Part shown: piece after piece, positions 27,294-37,400 of the stretch
Numbering within the stretch: position 1 is the stretch's first letter
How the letters are laid out: every line of letters begins with the position of its first letter
Assembly: GCA_965248765.1 (NCBI GenBank)
Contig: CBDFKF010000001.1
Location: 1-64,000 of the forward strand
Direction: 5' to 3'
DNA length: 64,000 nt
From: CBDFKF01 sp965248765
Lineage (GTDB): Bacteria; Pseudomonadota; Alphaproteobacteria; VGEJ01
Translations under genes and position numbers: made by a program
The notes under the pieces: generated by a model
What the model was told of the DNA's origin: nothing
Databases searched by the model: none
The model's input: the letters and a program-made list of their open reading frames with translations, nothing else

Positions 27294-27308
27294 GTTCTTT
27301 ATTTGTTC
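27294..27308. promoter_or_regulatory. LexA (SOS) box, GTTC-N7-GTTC
   Basis: GTTC at 27294-27297 and GTTC at 27305-27308 are separated by exactly seven bases (TTTATTT). This is the established direct-repeat LexA site of many alphaproteobacteria. It lies 24 bases upstream of the radical SAM start and 29 bases upstream of the divergent glycosyltransferase start, where a repressor would block either promoter. Confidence 0.65.
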
Positions 27309-27332
27309 TCATTCCGATGCTAGGGTCTCCGC

Positions 27333-28499
27333 ATGCGCCCGCAGGAACACAGCAGGACGGACGAAGGCCGTATTGGCCCGGCGGTCACGGTGCACCGCGG
27401 TCTCGGCTTGCCGGCGACTGCCCGCCCTGGCCGTGGAGCGGTCAGCAACCGGAGCGGGCGGTTCGAAGCGTTGGCGCGGGTGACAGCCGATGAGCGTTTC
27501 GTCTTCGCCGACCCACCGGTCGAGACCGAGGACGAGTGCGCTCCGGCGCCGATCAGGACGACCGTCACGACGGACTCCAGCCGCTCTATCATCGCCCGCA
27601 ACACCTCACCCGATCTCGGGTTCGATCGCTCGATCAATCCTTACCGCGGTTGCGAGCACGGCTGCATCTATTGCTATGCCAGACCCACGCACGCGTTCCT
27701 CGGCCTTTCTCCGGGCCTCGATTTCGAAACCCGTCTGTTCGCCAAGCCCGATGCGGCCAAGCTGCTCGAGCGTGAGCTCCGGCGCCCCGGCTACCAATGC
27801 CGGATGATGGCGCTCGGCACCAACACCGATCCCTATCAGCCAATCGAGCGCCGGCTCGAAGTCACGCGTCGAATTCTCGAAGTGCTCGCCGCCTTCGACC
27901 ACCCGGTGGGGATCGTGACCAAATCGGCGCTCGTCGTTCGCGACATCGACATCCTCGCGCCGATGGCAGCCAAGGGACTGGCCCAGGTGATGCTGTCGGT
28001 GACGACGTTGGACCGCAAACTGGCGCGGCGCATGGAGCCCCGCGCCGCAACGCCGGCCAAGCGGTTCGAGGCGATCGCCGCGCTGAAGGACGCGGGCATT
28101 CCGTGCGGGGTCATGGTGGCGCCGATCGTGCCGGGACTCACCGACACCGAACTCGAGCCGATCCTGGAGGCAGCCGCCTGGGCCGGTGCGGCGCGCGCCG
28201 GCTATATCCTGTTGCGGCTTCCCCTTGAGCTCAAAGACCTGTTCCGCGAGTGGCTCGCGGAGAACGAGCCGTTGAAGGCGGCCCGCGTGATGGCGCTCGT
28301 GCGTGAGACCCGCGGCGGCAAGGACTATCAAGCGGAGTTCGGCCGTCGTATGCGTGGAAGCGGCCCTTACGCCGACCTCATCGGCCGCCGGTTCAACATC
28401 AGCACCAAGCGGCTTGGGCTCAATCTGCGGCAGATCGTGCTCGACACCACGCGCTTCCGCCCGCCTCCCGAGGCCGCGGACCAGCTCACTCTTCTCTAG
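27333..28499 (+). CDS. PA0069-family radical SAM protein
   Basis: This 388-residue protein has a radical SAM cluster motif in YRGCEHGCIYCYA, with Cys107, Cys111 and Cys114 binding the 4Fe-4S cluster. The barrel continues with LGTNTDPYQPIERRLEVTR and KSALVVRDIDIL. It belongs to the SplB-like PA0069 family, whose reaction is not established. SplB repairs spore photoproduct in DNA, so the LexA box directly upstream is consistent with a role in DNA damage, which is inference. Confidence 0.87.
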   Translation: MRPQEHSRTDEGRIGPAVTVHRGLGLPATARPGRGAVSNRSGRFEALARVTADERFVFADPPVETEDECAPAPIRTTVTTDSSRSIIARNTSPDLGFDRSINPYRGCEHGCIYCYARPTHAFLGLSPGLDFETRLFAKPDAAKLLERELRRPGYQCRMMALGTNTDPYQPIERRLEVTRRILEVLAAFDHPVGIVTKSALVVRDIDILAPMAAKGLAQVMLSVTTLDRKLARRMEPRAATPAKRFEAIAALKDAGIPCGVMVAPIVPGLTDTELEPILEAAAWAGAARAGYILLRLPLELKDLFREWLAENEPLKAARVMALVRETRGGKDYQAEFGRRMRGSGPYADLIGRRFNISTKRLGLNLRQIVLDTTRFRPPPEAADQLTLL

Positions 28500-28552
28500 G
28501 CGCGATCCGCTGCGGCTGCTCGCGTCGATGGCGCCGGCCGCGGCGCACGGCT

Positions 28553-30259
28553 ATGTTAGGTGCCATGCCCGGGCACACCGAGCTCACGGGCCTCGCGGTT
28601 GTCGCCGTCGCGGCGCTCGCCTGCGGCATCCTGCTCACCCGGCTACGCCAACCCGCGATCGTCGGCTACATCCTTGCGGGCGTCCTGCTCGGACCGTCCG
28701 GGCTTGCCCTGGTCGAGGACCGCGGCCTCATCGTCGCGCTCGCCGAGCTCGGCGTGCTGATGCTCCTGTTCGTCATCGGCATCGAGCTCAGCCTTCGTGC
28801 GCTGGCCCGGGTCTGGCGGATTGCCCTCCTGACCACCGGGCTACAGATCGGCATCAGCGTCGGCGTCATGCTGCTGCTATCGCGACTGCTCGGTTGGTCG
28901 CCCGCACTCTCCATCTTGCTGGGCTTTGCCGTCGCCATCAGCTCGACCACTGTCGCGATCAAGATCCTCGAGGACATCGGCGGGCTGAGGACGCCAGCGG
29001 GACGGCTGGCCGTCGCTGTCCTGATCGCGCAGGACCTCGCCATCGTGCCGATGATGCTGATCATCGACGCGATGGCCCCGACGCAGGCCTTCGACTTCGG
29101 TGCGGTTGCGACCATCATTGTCGCTGTCGGCATACTCACCGTGCTCATCCGCCATCTCACGCGGCGCGAGCGGGTGCGCCTGCCGCTGGCCCGCTGGGTC
29201 GCCGGCAGCTTCGATCTGACGGCGTTGACCGGCCTTGCGTACTGCTTCGCGGCGGCGGCGGCGGCGGGCCTGGTGGGGCTGTCGGCGGCGTTCGGGGCGT
29301 TTCTCGCCGGACTCATCATCGGCAGCAGCGCCGAACGAGCGGTCATGCTGAACGCCACCAAGCCGATCCAGAGCGTGCTTTTGATGGCGTTCTTCCTTTC
29401 GGTCGGCCTGTTGATCGATCTCGGCTACATCTGGCGCGAGATCGGCACGGTGCTGCTACTCCTCCTGTTCGTGACGGTGCTGAAGACGGCGCTCAACGTC
29501 GCCATCCTCCATCTGCTCGGCGTGCGCTGGCGGCGCGCGTTCCTCGCCGGCACCGTACTCGGCCAAGTCGGCGAGTTCTCCTTCGTTCTTATCGCGGCGG
29601 GGGTCACCGCCGGGATCATGGGTCCCGATGGCGAGCGGTTGATAGTGGCGGTCATCGCCCTCAGCTTGGTGATCAGCCCGCTGTGGCTTTTGACCGCCCG
29701 CCGCCTGCATGGCCTCGCCGCGGTCGGCGTCTCCACGCTGGGCCAGCTGCTGGATGAGGTGTACGGCCGTGAGAAGGCCCTGGTCCGGCACGCTTCTGGC
29801 TGGGCGACCGCCCGCTGGGAGGATCTGGCCGGCGTCGCCTTGGTCCAGATCCGGCGGGGCGGGACCGTGGCGCGTAGGCTGAGCACCCGTGCTCGGACAA
29901 GCCGCCGCCTGGGGGAATGGCGCCTTCCGTCGCAGCGCCGAGTCTGGCGCGCGGCTGTGGCGCCGCTGATAGCTGCCGTTACCGCATCGCTTGGGCGGCG
30001 CACGACCGCCCCGGCGTCTGCCGGCGCTGCGGCGGCAGAGGGGGCCGCGGAAGCCGATCCGGCGCGCGATGCGCCTGCTCTCGACGGCGAGATCATTCCC
30101 CCACCACCGCGCCCGCCCGAACCGCTCGACTGGACACGGGCCCGTGCGGAGGGCGAGGTGCCGCCGCCGCGACGGCCGCGGCGCGCCCGCCGGACCCGCG
30201 GCCGGCGTCGAAAGCAGGCGACGGGCGTCGATGATGCCGGAGAGCATGACGATCCCTGA
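28553..30259 (+). CDS. CPA2-type cation:proton antiporter (Kef-like), with Arg/Pro-rich tail
   Basis: About 12 membrane segments fill residues 10-395, as in the Na+/H+ exchanger domain of Kef/CPA2 antiporters. Family segments are LRQPAIVGYILAGVLLGPSG, ISSTTVAIKILED, and GAFLAGLIIGSS. The usual TrkA-N/RCK nucleotide-binding domain does not follow. Instead residues about 410-568 are charged and low in complexity, ending PPPRRPRRARRTRGRRRKQ. A start at 28565 (MPGHTEL) is equally possible. Its end overlaps the rnhB start by 14 bases. Confidence 0.86.
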   Translation: MLGAMPGHTELTGLAVVAVAALACGILLTRLRQPAIVGYILAGVLLGPSGLALVEDRGLIVALAELGVLMLLFVIGIELSLRALARVWRIALLTTGLQIGISVGVMLLLSRLLGWSPALSILLGFAVAISSTTVAIKILEDIGGLRTPAGRLAVAVLIAQDLAIVPMMLIIDAMAPTQAFDFGAVATIIVAVGILTVLIRHLTRRERVRLPLARWVAGSFDLTALTGLAYCFAAAAAAGLVGLSAAFGAFLAGLIIGSSAERAVMLNATKPIQSVLLMAFFLSVGLLIDLGYIWREIGTVLLLLLFVTVLKTALNVAILHLLGVRWRRAFLAGTVLGQVGEFSFVLIAAGVTAGIMGPDGERLIVAVIALSLVISPLWLLTARRLHGLAAVGVSTLGQLLDEVYGREKALVRHASGWATARWEDLAGVALVQIRRGGTVARRLSTRARTSRRLGEWRLPSQRRVWRAAVAPLIAAVTASLGRRTTAPASAGAAAAEGAAEADPARDAPALDGEIIPPPPRPPEPLDWTRARAEGEVPPPRRPRRARRTRGRRRKQATGVDDAGEHDDP

Positions 30260-30851
30260 CCTTATTATCGAGGCGAGCTGCCTCGCGCCTGTGGCCGGCG
30301 TCGACGAAGTCGGGCGCGGCCCGATCGCCGGACCGGTGTTTGCGGCGGCCGTGATCCTTGATTCGCGCAGCATTCCCGATGGCGTTCGAGATTCGAAGCT
30401 GCTGTCCCGCGAAGAACGCGAGCGCCTGGATGCCGCGCTGCGCCAGACTGGCGCCCGCATCGGCCTGGGTGCCGCGAGCGTGGCCGAGGTCGATTCGCTC
30501 AACGTGCTCGCCGCCAGCCTGCTCGCCATGCGTCGCGCCGTCCTGCGCCTGGGCCTTGTTCCCGCCTGCGCGCTGATCGACGGCCGGCACGCGCCGAGCC
30601 TGCCCTGTCCGGTGCGCACTATCATCGGCGGCGATGCCCGCTGTCTCTCGATCGCCGCTGCCTCGATCATCGCCAAGGTCGCGCGCGACCGGGTGATGGC
30701 AAGGCTATCGGCCCGGTATCCCGGCTTCGGCTGGGAGCACAACGCGGGCTACGCGACCGCCGGCCACCGTGAAGCCATCGGCCGACTGGGGACGACCCGT
30801 CATCACCGTCGTACGTTCGCCACCGTCCGCAATTTTGAGGCGCTCGCCTAA
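30246..30851 (+). CDS. rnhB: Ribonuclease HII
   Basis: This 201-residue RNase HII removes ribonucleotides from DNA and RNA of RNA-DNA hybrids. The catalytic acidic residues are in VAGVDEVGRGPIAGP (Asp and Glu), CALIDGRH and the later conserved Asp of AKVARDRVM; also seen is AASIIAKV. The ATG at 30246 gives the standard short lead before VAGVDEVGRG; ATGs at 30231 and 30234 are alternatives. It overlaps the antiporter gene and precedes ccrM by about 60 bases. Confidence 0.94.
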   Translation: MTIPDLIIEASCLAPVAGVDEVGRGPIAGPVFAAAVILDSRSIPDGVRDSKLLSREERERLDAALRQTGARIGLGAASVAEVDSLNVLAASLLAMRRAVLRLGLVPACALIDGRHAPSLPCPVRTIIGGDARCLSIAAASIIAKVARDRVMARLSARYPGFGWEHNAGYATAGHREAIGRLGTTRHHRRTFATVRNFEALA

Positions 30852-30857
30852 ATCCTT

Positions 30858-30862
30858 GAGTC
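30858..30862. promoter_or_regulatory. GANTC methylation site in the ccrM upstream region
   Basis: GAGTC occurs in the 58-base gap between rnhB and ccrM, followed by TTGACG at 30873, a possible -35 element. In Caulobacter GANTC sites in the ccrM leader feed back on its transcription; the same is possible here but one 5-base site is weak evidence. Confidence 0.35.
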
Positions 30863-30909
30863 CAAAAGACTATTGACGCTGCGCGGCGTCTTCACCATGC
30901 TCCCTCCCC

Positions 30910-32001
30910 ATGGCTGCCGCCGAACTTCCACGCAACCGCGTGTTGCGGGGCGACTGCACGCGCCTGATGGGTGAGCTGCCGGCGTGTTCGGTCGACATGA
31001 TCTTTGCCGATCCCCCCTACAACCTGCAGCTCGCGGGCAACCTTCATCGGCCCAACAACAGCCGTGTCGAGGGCGTCGAGGCAGCGTGGGATCAATTCGA
31101 GAGCTTCGCGGCCTACGATTCGTTCGTGCGCGGATGGCTGGAGGCGGCACGTCACATTCTCAAGGACGATGGCTCGATCTGGGTCATCGGCACCTACCAC
31201 AATATCTTTCGGCTCGGTGTGGCTCTTCAGGATCTCGGGTTCTGGACGCTCAACGACGTGATGTGGCGCAAGACCAACCCGATGCCGAACTTCCGCGGCC
31301 GCCGTTTCACCAACGCCCACGAGACCCTGATCTGGTGCGCCAAGGAACGAAGCGCGCGCTACACCTTCAACTACGATGCGATGAAGGCGTTGAACGAGGA
31401 TCTGCAGATGCGCTCCGATTGGCTGCTGCCGATCTGCTCAGGCCACGAGCGCCTCAAGGAAGATGGCCGCAAAGCGCACCCGACGCAAAAGCCCGAGGCG
31501 CTTTTGCACCGCGTCATTCTCGCCTCGACTAAGCCCGGCGATGTGATCCTCGATCCGTTCTTCGGCAGCGGGACCACCGGTGTCGTCGCCAAGCGCCTGG
31601 GCCGCGATTTCATCGGCATCGAGCGCGAGGCGTCCTACGTGCGCCTGGCGAAGCGACGGCTCAAGGCCGCGGCGCGGAGCGATCCGGCCGCGCTCGAAAC
31701 GGCACGTTCTCGCCGCGCTGAGCCGCGGGTCCCGTTTGGGACGCTCGTCGAGCGCGGCCTGCTCGCGCCGGGCGACATTCTGCAGGATGAGAGCGGGCGG
31801 CACGCGGCCAAGGTGCGGGCCGACGGGACGTTGGTGGCCGACGGCGCCCGTGGGCGGTTCAGTGGCTCGATCCATCAGGTAGGAGCTCACGTCCAGGGCG
31901 CGCCCGCGTGCAACGGCTGGGCGTTCTGGTTCTACGAGCGCAATGGCAAGCCGATACCCATCGACTTGCTCCGCCAGAAGGTGCGCGCCGAGCTGCACTG
32001 A
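30910..32001 (+). CDS. ccrM: CcrM-type GANTC adenine DNA methyltransferase
   Basis: This 363-residue N6-adenine methyltransferase is of the beta class. DPPY (residues 34-37) comes first and the AdoMet loop DPFFGSGTTG lies at about 215-224. The middle keeps WVIGTYHNIFRLG and NPMPNFRGRRF as in Caulobacter CcrM. After residue 265 comes the C-terminal RAMA-type domain (GTLVERGLLAPGDILQD, GSIHQVGAHVQG) that CcrM proteins use for recognition. No restriction enzyme is adjacent, as expected for the solitary cell-cycle methylase. Confidence 0.94.
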   Translation: MAAAELPRNRVLRGDCTRLMGELPACSVDMIFADPPYNLQLAGNLHRPNNSRVEGVEAAWDQFESFAAYDSFVRGWLEAARHILKDDGSIWVIGTYHNIFRLGVALQDLGFWTLNDVMWRKTNPMPNFRGRRFTNAHETLIWCAKERSARYTFNYDAMKALNEDLQMRSDWLLPICSGHERLKEDGRKAHPTQKPEALLHRVILASTKPGDVILDPFFGSGTTGVVAKRLGRDFIGIEREASYVRLAKRRLKAAARSDPAALETARSRRAEPRVPFGTLVERGLLAPGDILQDESGRHAAKVRADGTLVADGARGRFSGSIHQVGAHVQGAPACNGWAFWFYERNGKPIPIDLLRQKVRAELH

Positions 32002-32040
32002 AAATCGGTGTTCTCGGCGCAGCGCGCCAGCCACCCGTGG

Positions 32041-33153
32041 TCACCGCGCTCGGTCAAGCAGATTCGGCTGGGACGCCGCGGCGTGCGTCCGTATCGCTAG
32101 GGCATGGCGCACTAGCTTCTTGGTCATCGTGGGCAGCGCGTGCCGGGAGAACTGCGGCGGCGGGACCCACAGGCCGTCCGCCTCGGCAGCCCCACTAACG
32201 CGGGCCGCGACCACATCGAACGAGATGGCGAAATGGGTGAAGCCGTGCTCGACGGTCCCGGCAAGCTGGCGCCAGCGCGCCCTGAGCGGTGCATGAGCCC
32301 GCGCTTCGGCGAGGCTCCAGGGCTGGTCCCGCCACGGGGTCGAGGGCAGTTCCATCATGCCGCCGAGCAAGCCCTTGTCCGGCCGGCGGCGCAGAAGGAT
32401 CGCGCCATCCTCGCGTTCGAGCCAGAACGCCACCGCATGGCGCTGTGGGCGCGGCCGCTTCGCCGCGCGTTTCGGCAGAGCCTCGGCGATGCCCGCCCGG
32501 TGCGCTGTACAGCCCGCCCGCCATGGGCAAAGACCGCAAGCCGGCCGGCGCGGCGTGCACACCGTTGCGCCTAGATCCATCAGCGCCTGGGCGTAGTCGC
32601 CCGACCGTGTCTCGGGCACCAGGCCCGCCGCCGCCTCGGCCAGAATGCGCTTGGCGCCCGGCAGCGGCGCTTCGATAGCAAGATAGCGCGCGATCACCCG
32701 CTCGACGTTGGCATCGACGACGTTGGTCCGCCGGCCAAAAGCGATGGCGGCGATCGCCGCGGCCGTGTAGGCGCCGATGCCGGGCAGGGCACGCAGTGCC
32801 TCTTCACTGTCGGGCACGCGCCCGCCGTGCTCGGCCACTAGCACCTGGGTGCAGGCGTGCAGGTTGCGTCCGCGCGCGTAGTAGCCGAGGCCTTGCCAGG
32901 CGTGGAGCACGTCATCGAGCGGGGCAGCCGCGAGCGCCGCGATGGTTGGCCAGCGGGCGATGAAGCGGCGAAAGTAGGGACCGACGGTCGCCACCGTCGT
33001 CTGCTGCAGCATCACCTCGCTGAGCCAGACGTGGTAGGGATCGGGACGTTCGCCGGGCGCCGCCCGCCACGGCAAAATCCGCCGGTGAGCGTCGTACCAG
33101 GCGAGGAGCTGGGCGGCTGGATCCGGATCGATCGGAGATAGGCGGTCGGACAC
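32041..33153 (-). CDS. mutY: A/G-specific adenine DNA glycosylase
   Basis: MutY removes adenine mispaired with 8-oxoguanine. Visible are the catalytic Glu in WLSEVMLQQTTV, the helix-hairpin-helix LPGIGAYTAAAIAAIAFG, the catalytic Asp in VVDANVERV, and the 4Fe-4S cluster ligands spaced C-X6-C-X2-C-X5-C (CTPRRPACGLCPWRAGC). A NUDIX-like C-terminal domain follows from about residue 235. The GTG at 33153 is chosen since the longer frame from 33237 adds low-complexity residues and runs into the divergent dciA gene. The product is 370 residues, normal length. Confidence 0.93.
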   Translation of the reverse strand: MSDRLSPIDPDPAAQLLAWYDAHRRILPWRAAPGERPDPYHVWLSEVMLQQTTVATVGPYFRRFIARWPTIAALAAAPLDDVLHAWQGLGYYARGRNLHACTQVLVAEHGGRVPDSEEALRALPGIGAYTAAAIAAIAFGRRTNVVDANVERVIARYLAIEAPLPGAKRILAEAAAGLVPETRSGDYAQALMDLGATVCTPRRPACGLCPWRAGCTAHRAGIAEALPKRAAKRPRPQRHAVAFWLEREDGAILLRRRPDKGLLGGMMELPSTPWRDQPWSLAEARAHAPLRARWRQLAGTVEHGFTHFAISFDVVAARVSGAAEADGLWVPPPQFSRHALPTMTKKLVRHALAIRTHAAASQPNLLDRAR

Positions 33154-33206
33154 CGCGGCCGATGCTAGCACGAATGCGGTGCTGGACGACGTTGGCTCGG
33201 GGGGCG

Positions 33207-33722
33207 ATGATGGACGCGGTGGCACGGAAGACCACACGCACCGAGCGGCCCCGGTGGCGCGGGTCGCACGCGCTCAATCGGTTGAGCCGGGATGTGCTCG
33301 CGCGCGCTGGCCGCCGCCGCGGCTTCGTCCACGCAGAAGTGCTGACCCAGTGGCAAGCCATCGTCGGGCCGGAGCTCGCCCGGTTCTGCTGCCCCGAAAA
33401 GATTGCCGGTCACGGAGCACCGCGTTGGGGCGGGGCGACCTTGCGGGTGCGCGTCGATGGTGGCATCGCTGTTGAGCTCCAGCATCTTGAGCCGCAAATC
33501 GTGGAGCGCATCAACACGTACTTCGGCTACGCCGCGGTGGCGCGACTGAGTTTCATCCAAGGGCCCCTGCCGCCCGCGGAGGCGCCGCGGCCCCGCCCGC
33601 GTGCTCTCAGCGGTACCGAGCTCAAGGCGATCGAAGCGCGGATCAGGGGCACCGCCGATGCCCGGTTGAGCGCCTCGCTTGCCGCGCTCGGTCGGCAGAT
33701 CGCGGCGCAACACGACGCGTGA
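33207..33722 (+). CDS. DciA-like (DUF721) protein
   Basis: The 171-residue product has the DUF721 domain in residues about 20-115: LNRLSRDVLARAGRRRGF, VLTQWQAIVGPELARFCCPEKI, LRVRVDGGIAVELQHLEPQIVERIN and YFGYAAVARLSF. DciA helps load the replicative helicase in bacteria lacking DnaC/DnaI. The ATG at 33207 follows GGGGGGCG; another ATG directly follows. It is divergent from mutY and followed by a clear promoter for the thioredoxin-fold gene. Confidence 0.85.
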   Translation: MMDAVARKTTRTERPRWRGSHALNRLSRDVLARAGRRRGFVHAEVLTQWQAIVGPELARFCCPEKIAGHGAPRWGGATLRVRVDGGIAVELQHLEPQIVERINTYFGYAAVARLSFIQGPLPPAEAPRPRPRALSGTELKAIEARIRGTADARLSASLAALGRQIAAQHDA

Positions 33723-33760
33723 AGGCCCCGTCGAGGGCGTGTGCCGCGAGGCGTCCGCGC

Positions 33761-33789
33761 TTGTGACCCCCCTGGGCACACCCTATAAT
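33761..33789 (+). promoter_or_regulatory. Sigma70-type promoter of the DsbA-family gene
   Basis: TTGTGA at 33761-33766 and a perfect TATAAT at 33784-33789 are separated by 17 bases. Transcription would start near 33796, about 23 bases before the ATG of the thiol-disulfide gene. Confidence 0.75.
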
Positions 33790-33818
33790 TCCACAACATC
33801 TTGTGCCTGGGTGCGCCG

Positions 33819-34424
33819 ATGACCACACTTTCTGCATCTTGCCGGGCTGCGGGCCTCGCCGTGCTGCTCCTCATTGGTGGTGCGGCGCAGGCGGGCGGGC
33901 CCCTCGATGCCGACATCGAAATGGCGCTGGGCGCGGCCGATGCGCCGGTCACGATCGTCGAGTTCGCTTCGATGACCTGCCCCCACTGCGCCCGGTTTCA
34001 TCTGGATGAGCTGCCGAGCATCAAAAAGGCCTACATCGACAGCGGCAAGGTCCGGCTCGTCTTCTCGGAGTTTCCGCTCGATCGGTTGGCGCTGGCCGCC
34101 TCCAAGGTCGCGCGCTGCGGTGGCGAACGGCGGTTCTTCGCATTCATCGACCTCATGTTTCGCGACCAGCGAGAGTGGGCGGGGGATCCGGACCCGATCG
34201 GCGCGTTGCGTCGGCTCGCCCGCCTCGGCGGCCTAGGGAGCACCGACTTCGATGCCTGTCTCGCCAACGAGGAGCTTGAGAAGGGTCTTCTGCGCAAGGC
34301 GCTCGATGCGTCGAAGGCGCACAGCATCCAATCGACTCCCTCGTTTGTCATCAACGGCGAGCTGCACGACGACCAGCTGACCGCCGCCAACATGGACGAT
34401 GTGTTGCAGCCACTGTTGCCTTAA
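33819..34424 (+). CDS. DsbA-family thiol:disulfide oxidoreductase, exported
   Basis: This 201-residue thioredoxin-fold protein has a signal peptide (GLAVLLLIGGAAQA, residues 12-25), the active site Cys54-Pro-His-Cys57 and a cis-Pro segment STPSFVING. It is of the DsbA/BdbD type acting on disulfides in the periplasm. The ATG at 33819 starts a proper signal peptide; a TTG at 33801 is less likely. A strong promoter lies just upstream and smc starts 9 bases downstream of its stop. Confidence 0.88.
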   Translation: MTTLSASCRAAGLAVLLLIGGAAQAGGPLDADIEMALGAADAPVTIVEFASMTCPHCARFHLDELPSIKKAYIDSGKVRLVFSEFPLDRLALAASKVARCGGERRFFAFIDLMFRDQREWAGDPDPIGALRRLARLGGLGSTDFDACLANEELEKGLLRKALDASKAHSIQSTPSFVINGELHDDQLTAANMDDVLQPLLP

Positions 34425-34433
34425 GGGCGGCCT

Positions 34434-37400
34434 GTGCAGTTCACTCGCCTGTCGCTTTCCGGCTTCAAATCGTTCGTTGATCCGACCGACCTGATCATTG
34501 CGCCGGGTCTCACCGGCGTCGTCGGGCCAAACGGCTGCGGCAAATCGAACCTGGTCGAGGGGTTGCGCTGGGTGATGGGCGAGACCTCGGCCAAGAGCAT
34601 GCGCGGCACCGAGATGGACGACATGATCTTCGGCGGCACCGCGAGCCGTCCGGCCCGCAACCTGGCCGAGGTGATCCTCCATATCGACAATATCGATCGC
34701 AGTGCACCGGCGGCTTTCAACGACAGCGCTGAAATCGAAGTCATCCGGCGCATCGACCGCGGCGACGGCTCGACCTATCGTATCAACGGCCGGGAAGTCC
34801 GCGCCCAGGACGTGCGTCTTCTGTTTGCCGATCAGGCCACCGGCGCCCATTCGACGGCGCTGGTGGGCCAGGGCCAGATCGGTGCGATCATCAACGCGCG
34901 GCCGGTGGCGCGGCGTTCGCTGCTCGAGGAAGCGGCCGGCATCACCGGCTTGCATTCGCGGCGGCACGACGCGGAGCTGCGGCTGCGCGCGGCGGAAGGC
35001 AATCTGGCGCGGCTCGACGACGTGATCGCGACGCTGGAAGCCCAGCTCCGTGGCCTCAAGCGCCAGGCGCGCCAGGCCTCGCGCTATCGCAATCTGAGCG
35101 GCCACATCCGTCGCGCCGAAGCAATGCTGCTCCACCTTGAATGGATCGCGAGCCGCGAAGCCGTCGCGGCGGCACAACGCGAGCTCGACCTCGCAACGCG
35201 AGCCGCTGCTGCGTGCGCGGCCACGGCGGCGAGCGCCGCGACCGCACGCACCGAGGCGGTGGCCAACCTGCCGCGCTTGCGCGAGCGCGAGGCTGAAGCG
35301 GCCGCCCGGCTGCACCGTCTGGCCGTCGCCCGCGACCGTCTCGAGGCCGAGGAAGCGCGAATCAAGGCTACCGAGCGAGACATCGAGGCGCGCCTCCAGC
35401 AGATCGCCGGCGACATCACCCGTGAGAATGCTCTGGCGAGTCAAACCGAGGCGGAGATCGAGCGGCTGCGCCAAGAGGCTGAAACGCTCGCTGCCGCCGC
35501 GCAGACCGACGAGGACGACGTCGCCGCTGCCGAGACTGCGCGCGCGGAGGCGCAGGCGGAGGTGAGCGAACAAGAGATCAGCCTCCGCGATGCGATCGCG
35601 CGACTGGCGGCGATCGCGGCGCGGCGGGAGGGGATCGAGCGGCAATCCCGCGAATGGCACGGCCGACTCGAGCGGCTAACACAGCAGGCAGCGGAGTTCG
35701 CCGAGGAGCGCGCTGGCCTCCTCGAGGAGGCCGCGACGGGCAGTGCAGCGGAGGGCGATGCCGATCTCGTGACGGCGCGCGAGGTGTGTGCGAACGCGGA
35801 CCGCCAGGCGCGCAGCGCCCAGGCGGGCCTGGCAGCGGCCGTCCAAGCAGAAGATGAGGCGCGCGGGACACTCCAGGAGATCGAAACGGCCTCGGCGGCC
35901 GCGGAGGCCGAGATCCGCGCCCTGGCCGGTCTTTTGTCGGACCAGGACGACGAGCAGTGGCCGCCGCTCATCGATCAACTGGTGGTCGCGCCGGGTTACG
36001 AGGTGGCGCTTGCCGGCGCGCTCCGCGATGAGCTGGTCGCCGCGACGGACGCATCGGCGCCGGTTCATTGGCGTCAGCTCGTTCTTGGCGCGGCGGGACC
36101 GGCGCTGCCGGCGGGGGTCGAATCACTCGATCGCCACGTCCAAGCGCCGCCGTTCCTGGCACGCCGGCTAACGCAAGTCGGTATCGTGGCTCGCTCCGCT
36201 GGCGCCCGATTGCAGGATCAGCTCGTCCAGGGCCAGCGCCTGGTCAGCCGCGAAGGCGACCTGTGGCGCTGGGACGGCTACGTTGCTGACGCCTCTGCGG
36301 CGGATGCCGCGGCGCGGCGGCTCGACCAGCGTAGCCGCCTGGTGGCACTGCGCGATGCGCTCGCACCCCAGCACCGCCAGCGCGAGGACGCGAGATCAGC
36401 CTCCGAAACCGCGTACCGCGCATGCGCTACGGCGCGCGCCGCCGATGCGGACGCACGAGAGGCGCAGCGCCAAGCGGAGGCAAGCTTGAATGCCGCCCTC
36501 GCGGCGCGATCACACGTCATCGAGGCGCAGATCGCCCGGACAACGCGGCTCGATGCGCTCGATAATACAGAGCGCCGGCTTGCCGCGGACATCGAGGACG
36601 CGCGTGGCGAGATCGCCGCCGCCGAAGCGGCCCGCGGTGACCTGACGACGGACCAGGAGGCGGCGCGGATCGCCGATCTCAGACAATCGGTTCTGGCACT
36701 GCGTCGCACACTTGCAGCGCGACAGGAGGCCTACGGCGAGCGCAAGCGGGAGGCGGCCGTGCGGGCGGCGCGGGGTGGCTCGGTGGCTGCCGAAGCGACC
36801 GCCAGCCAATCACGTCTGCATGCGGTACGCGATCACCTCGGTGCACTCGAAGGACGCCGAGACCAGGCCATGCTCGAGCTCTCGGAGATCCGTGACCGGC
36901 CGGCGCGGATCAAGGTAGAGCGCGAGGCGCTGTTCGAACACATTTCTCAGGCAGAGGAGGCGCGGCGTGAGGCCGCGGACAAGCTCGCCGAATCCGAGAC
37001 CGAGCTGGCCGCGTGCGACCGTGCCGACAAGTCGGCGCAGCAGGCGCTTGCCGGTGCACGCGAGGAGCAGCTACGCCGTGAGTCCACAATCGCGCAGGGC
37101 CAACAGCACGAGGAGGCGGTGGTCGCGCGCATCCGCGACAAGCTCGAGTGTGACCCCAAAGCGACCTTCGAGGTGGCGGAGCTCAAGGAGGGCGCCGACC
37201 TGCCCGAGCCCGAGATGGTCAGCCCGCGCCTCGATAGATTGAAGCGAGAGCGCGAGAACATGGGGCCGGTCAACTTGCGCGCGGAGGCCGAGGCGGCGGA
37301 GGTCGAGGAGCAGTTCGAGTCTCTACAGCTCGAGCGCACCGACCTCGAGGCGGCCATCGCGCGCCTGCGCCAGGGGATCGGCACCCTCAATCGCGAGGGT

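Noticed and set aside
28303..29757. 484-codon plus-strand frame overlapping the radical SAM and antiporter genes
   Set aside because: It is out of frame with two recognisable proteins and extremely Arg/Pro-rich, typical of an off-frame reading.
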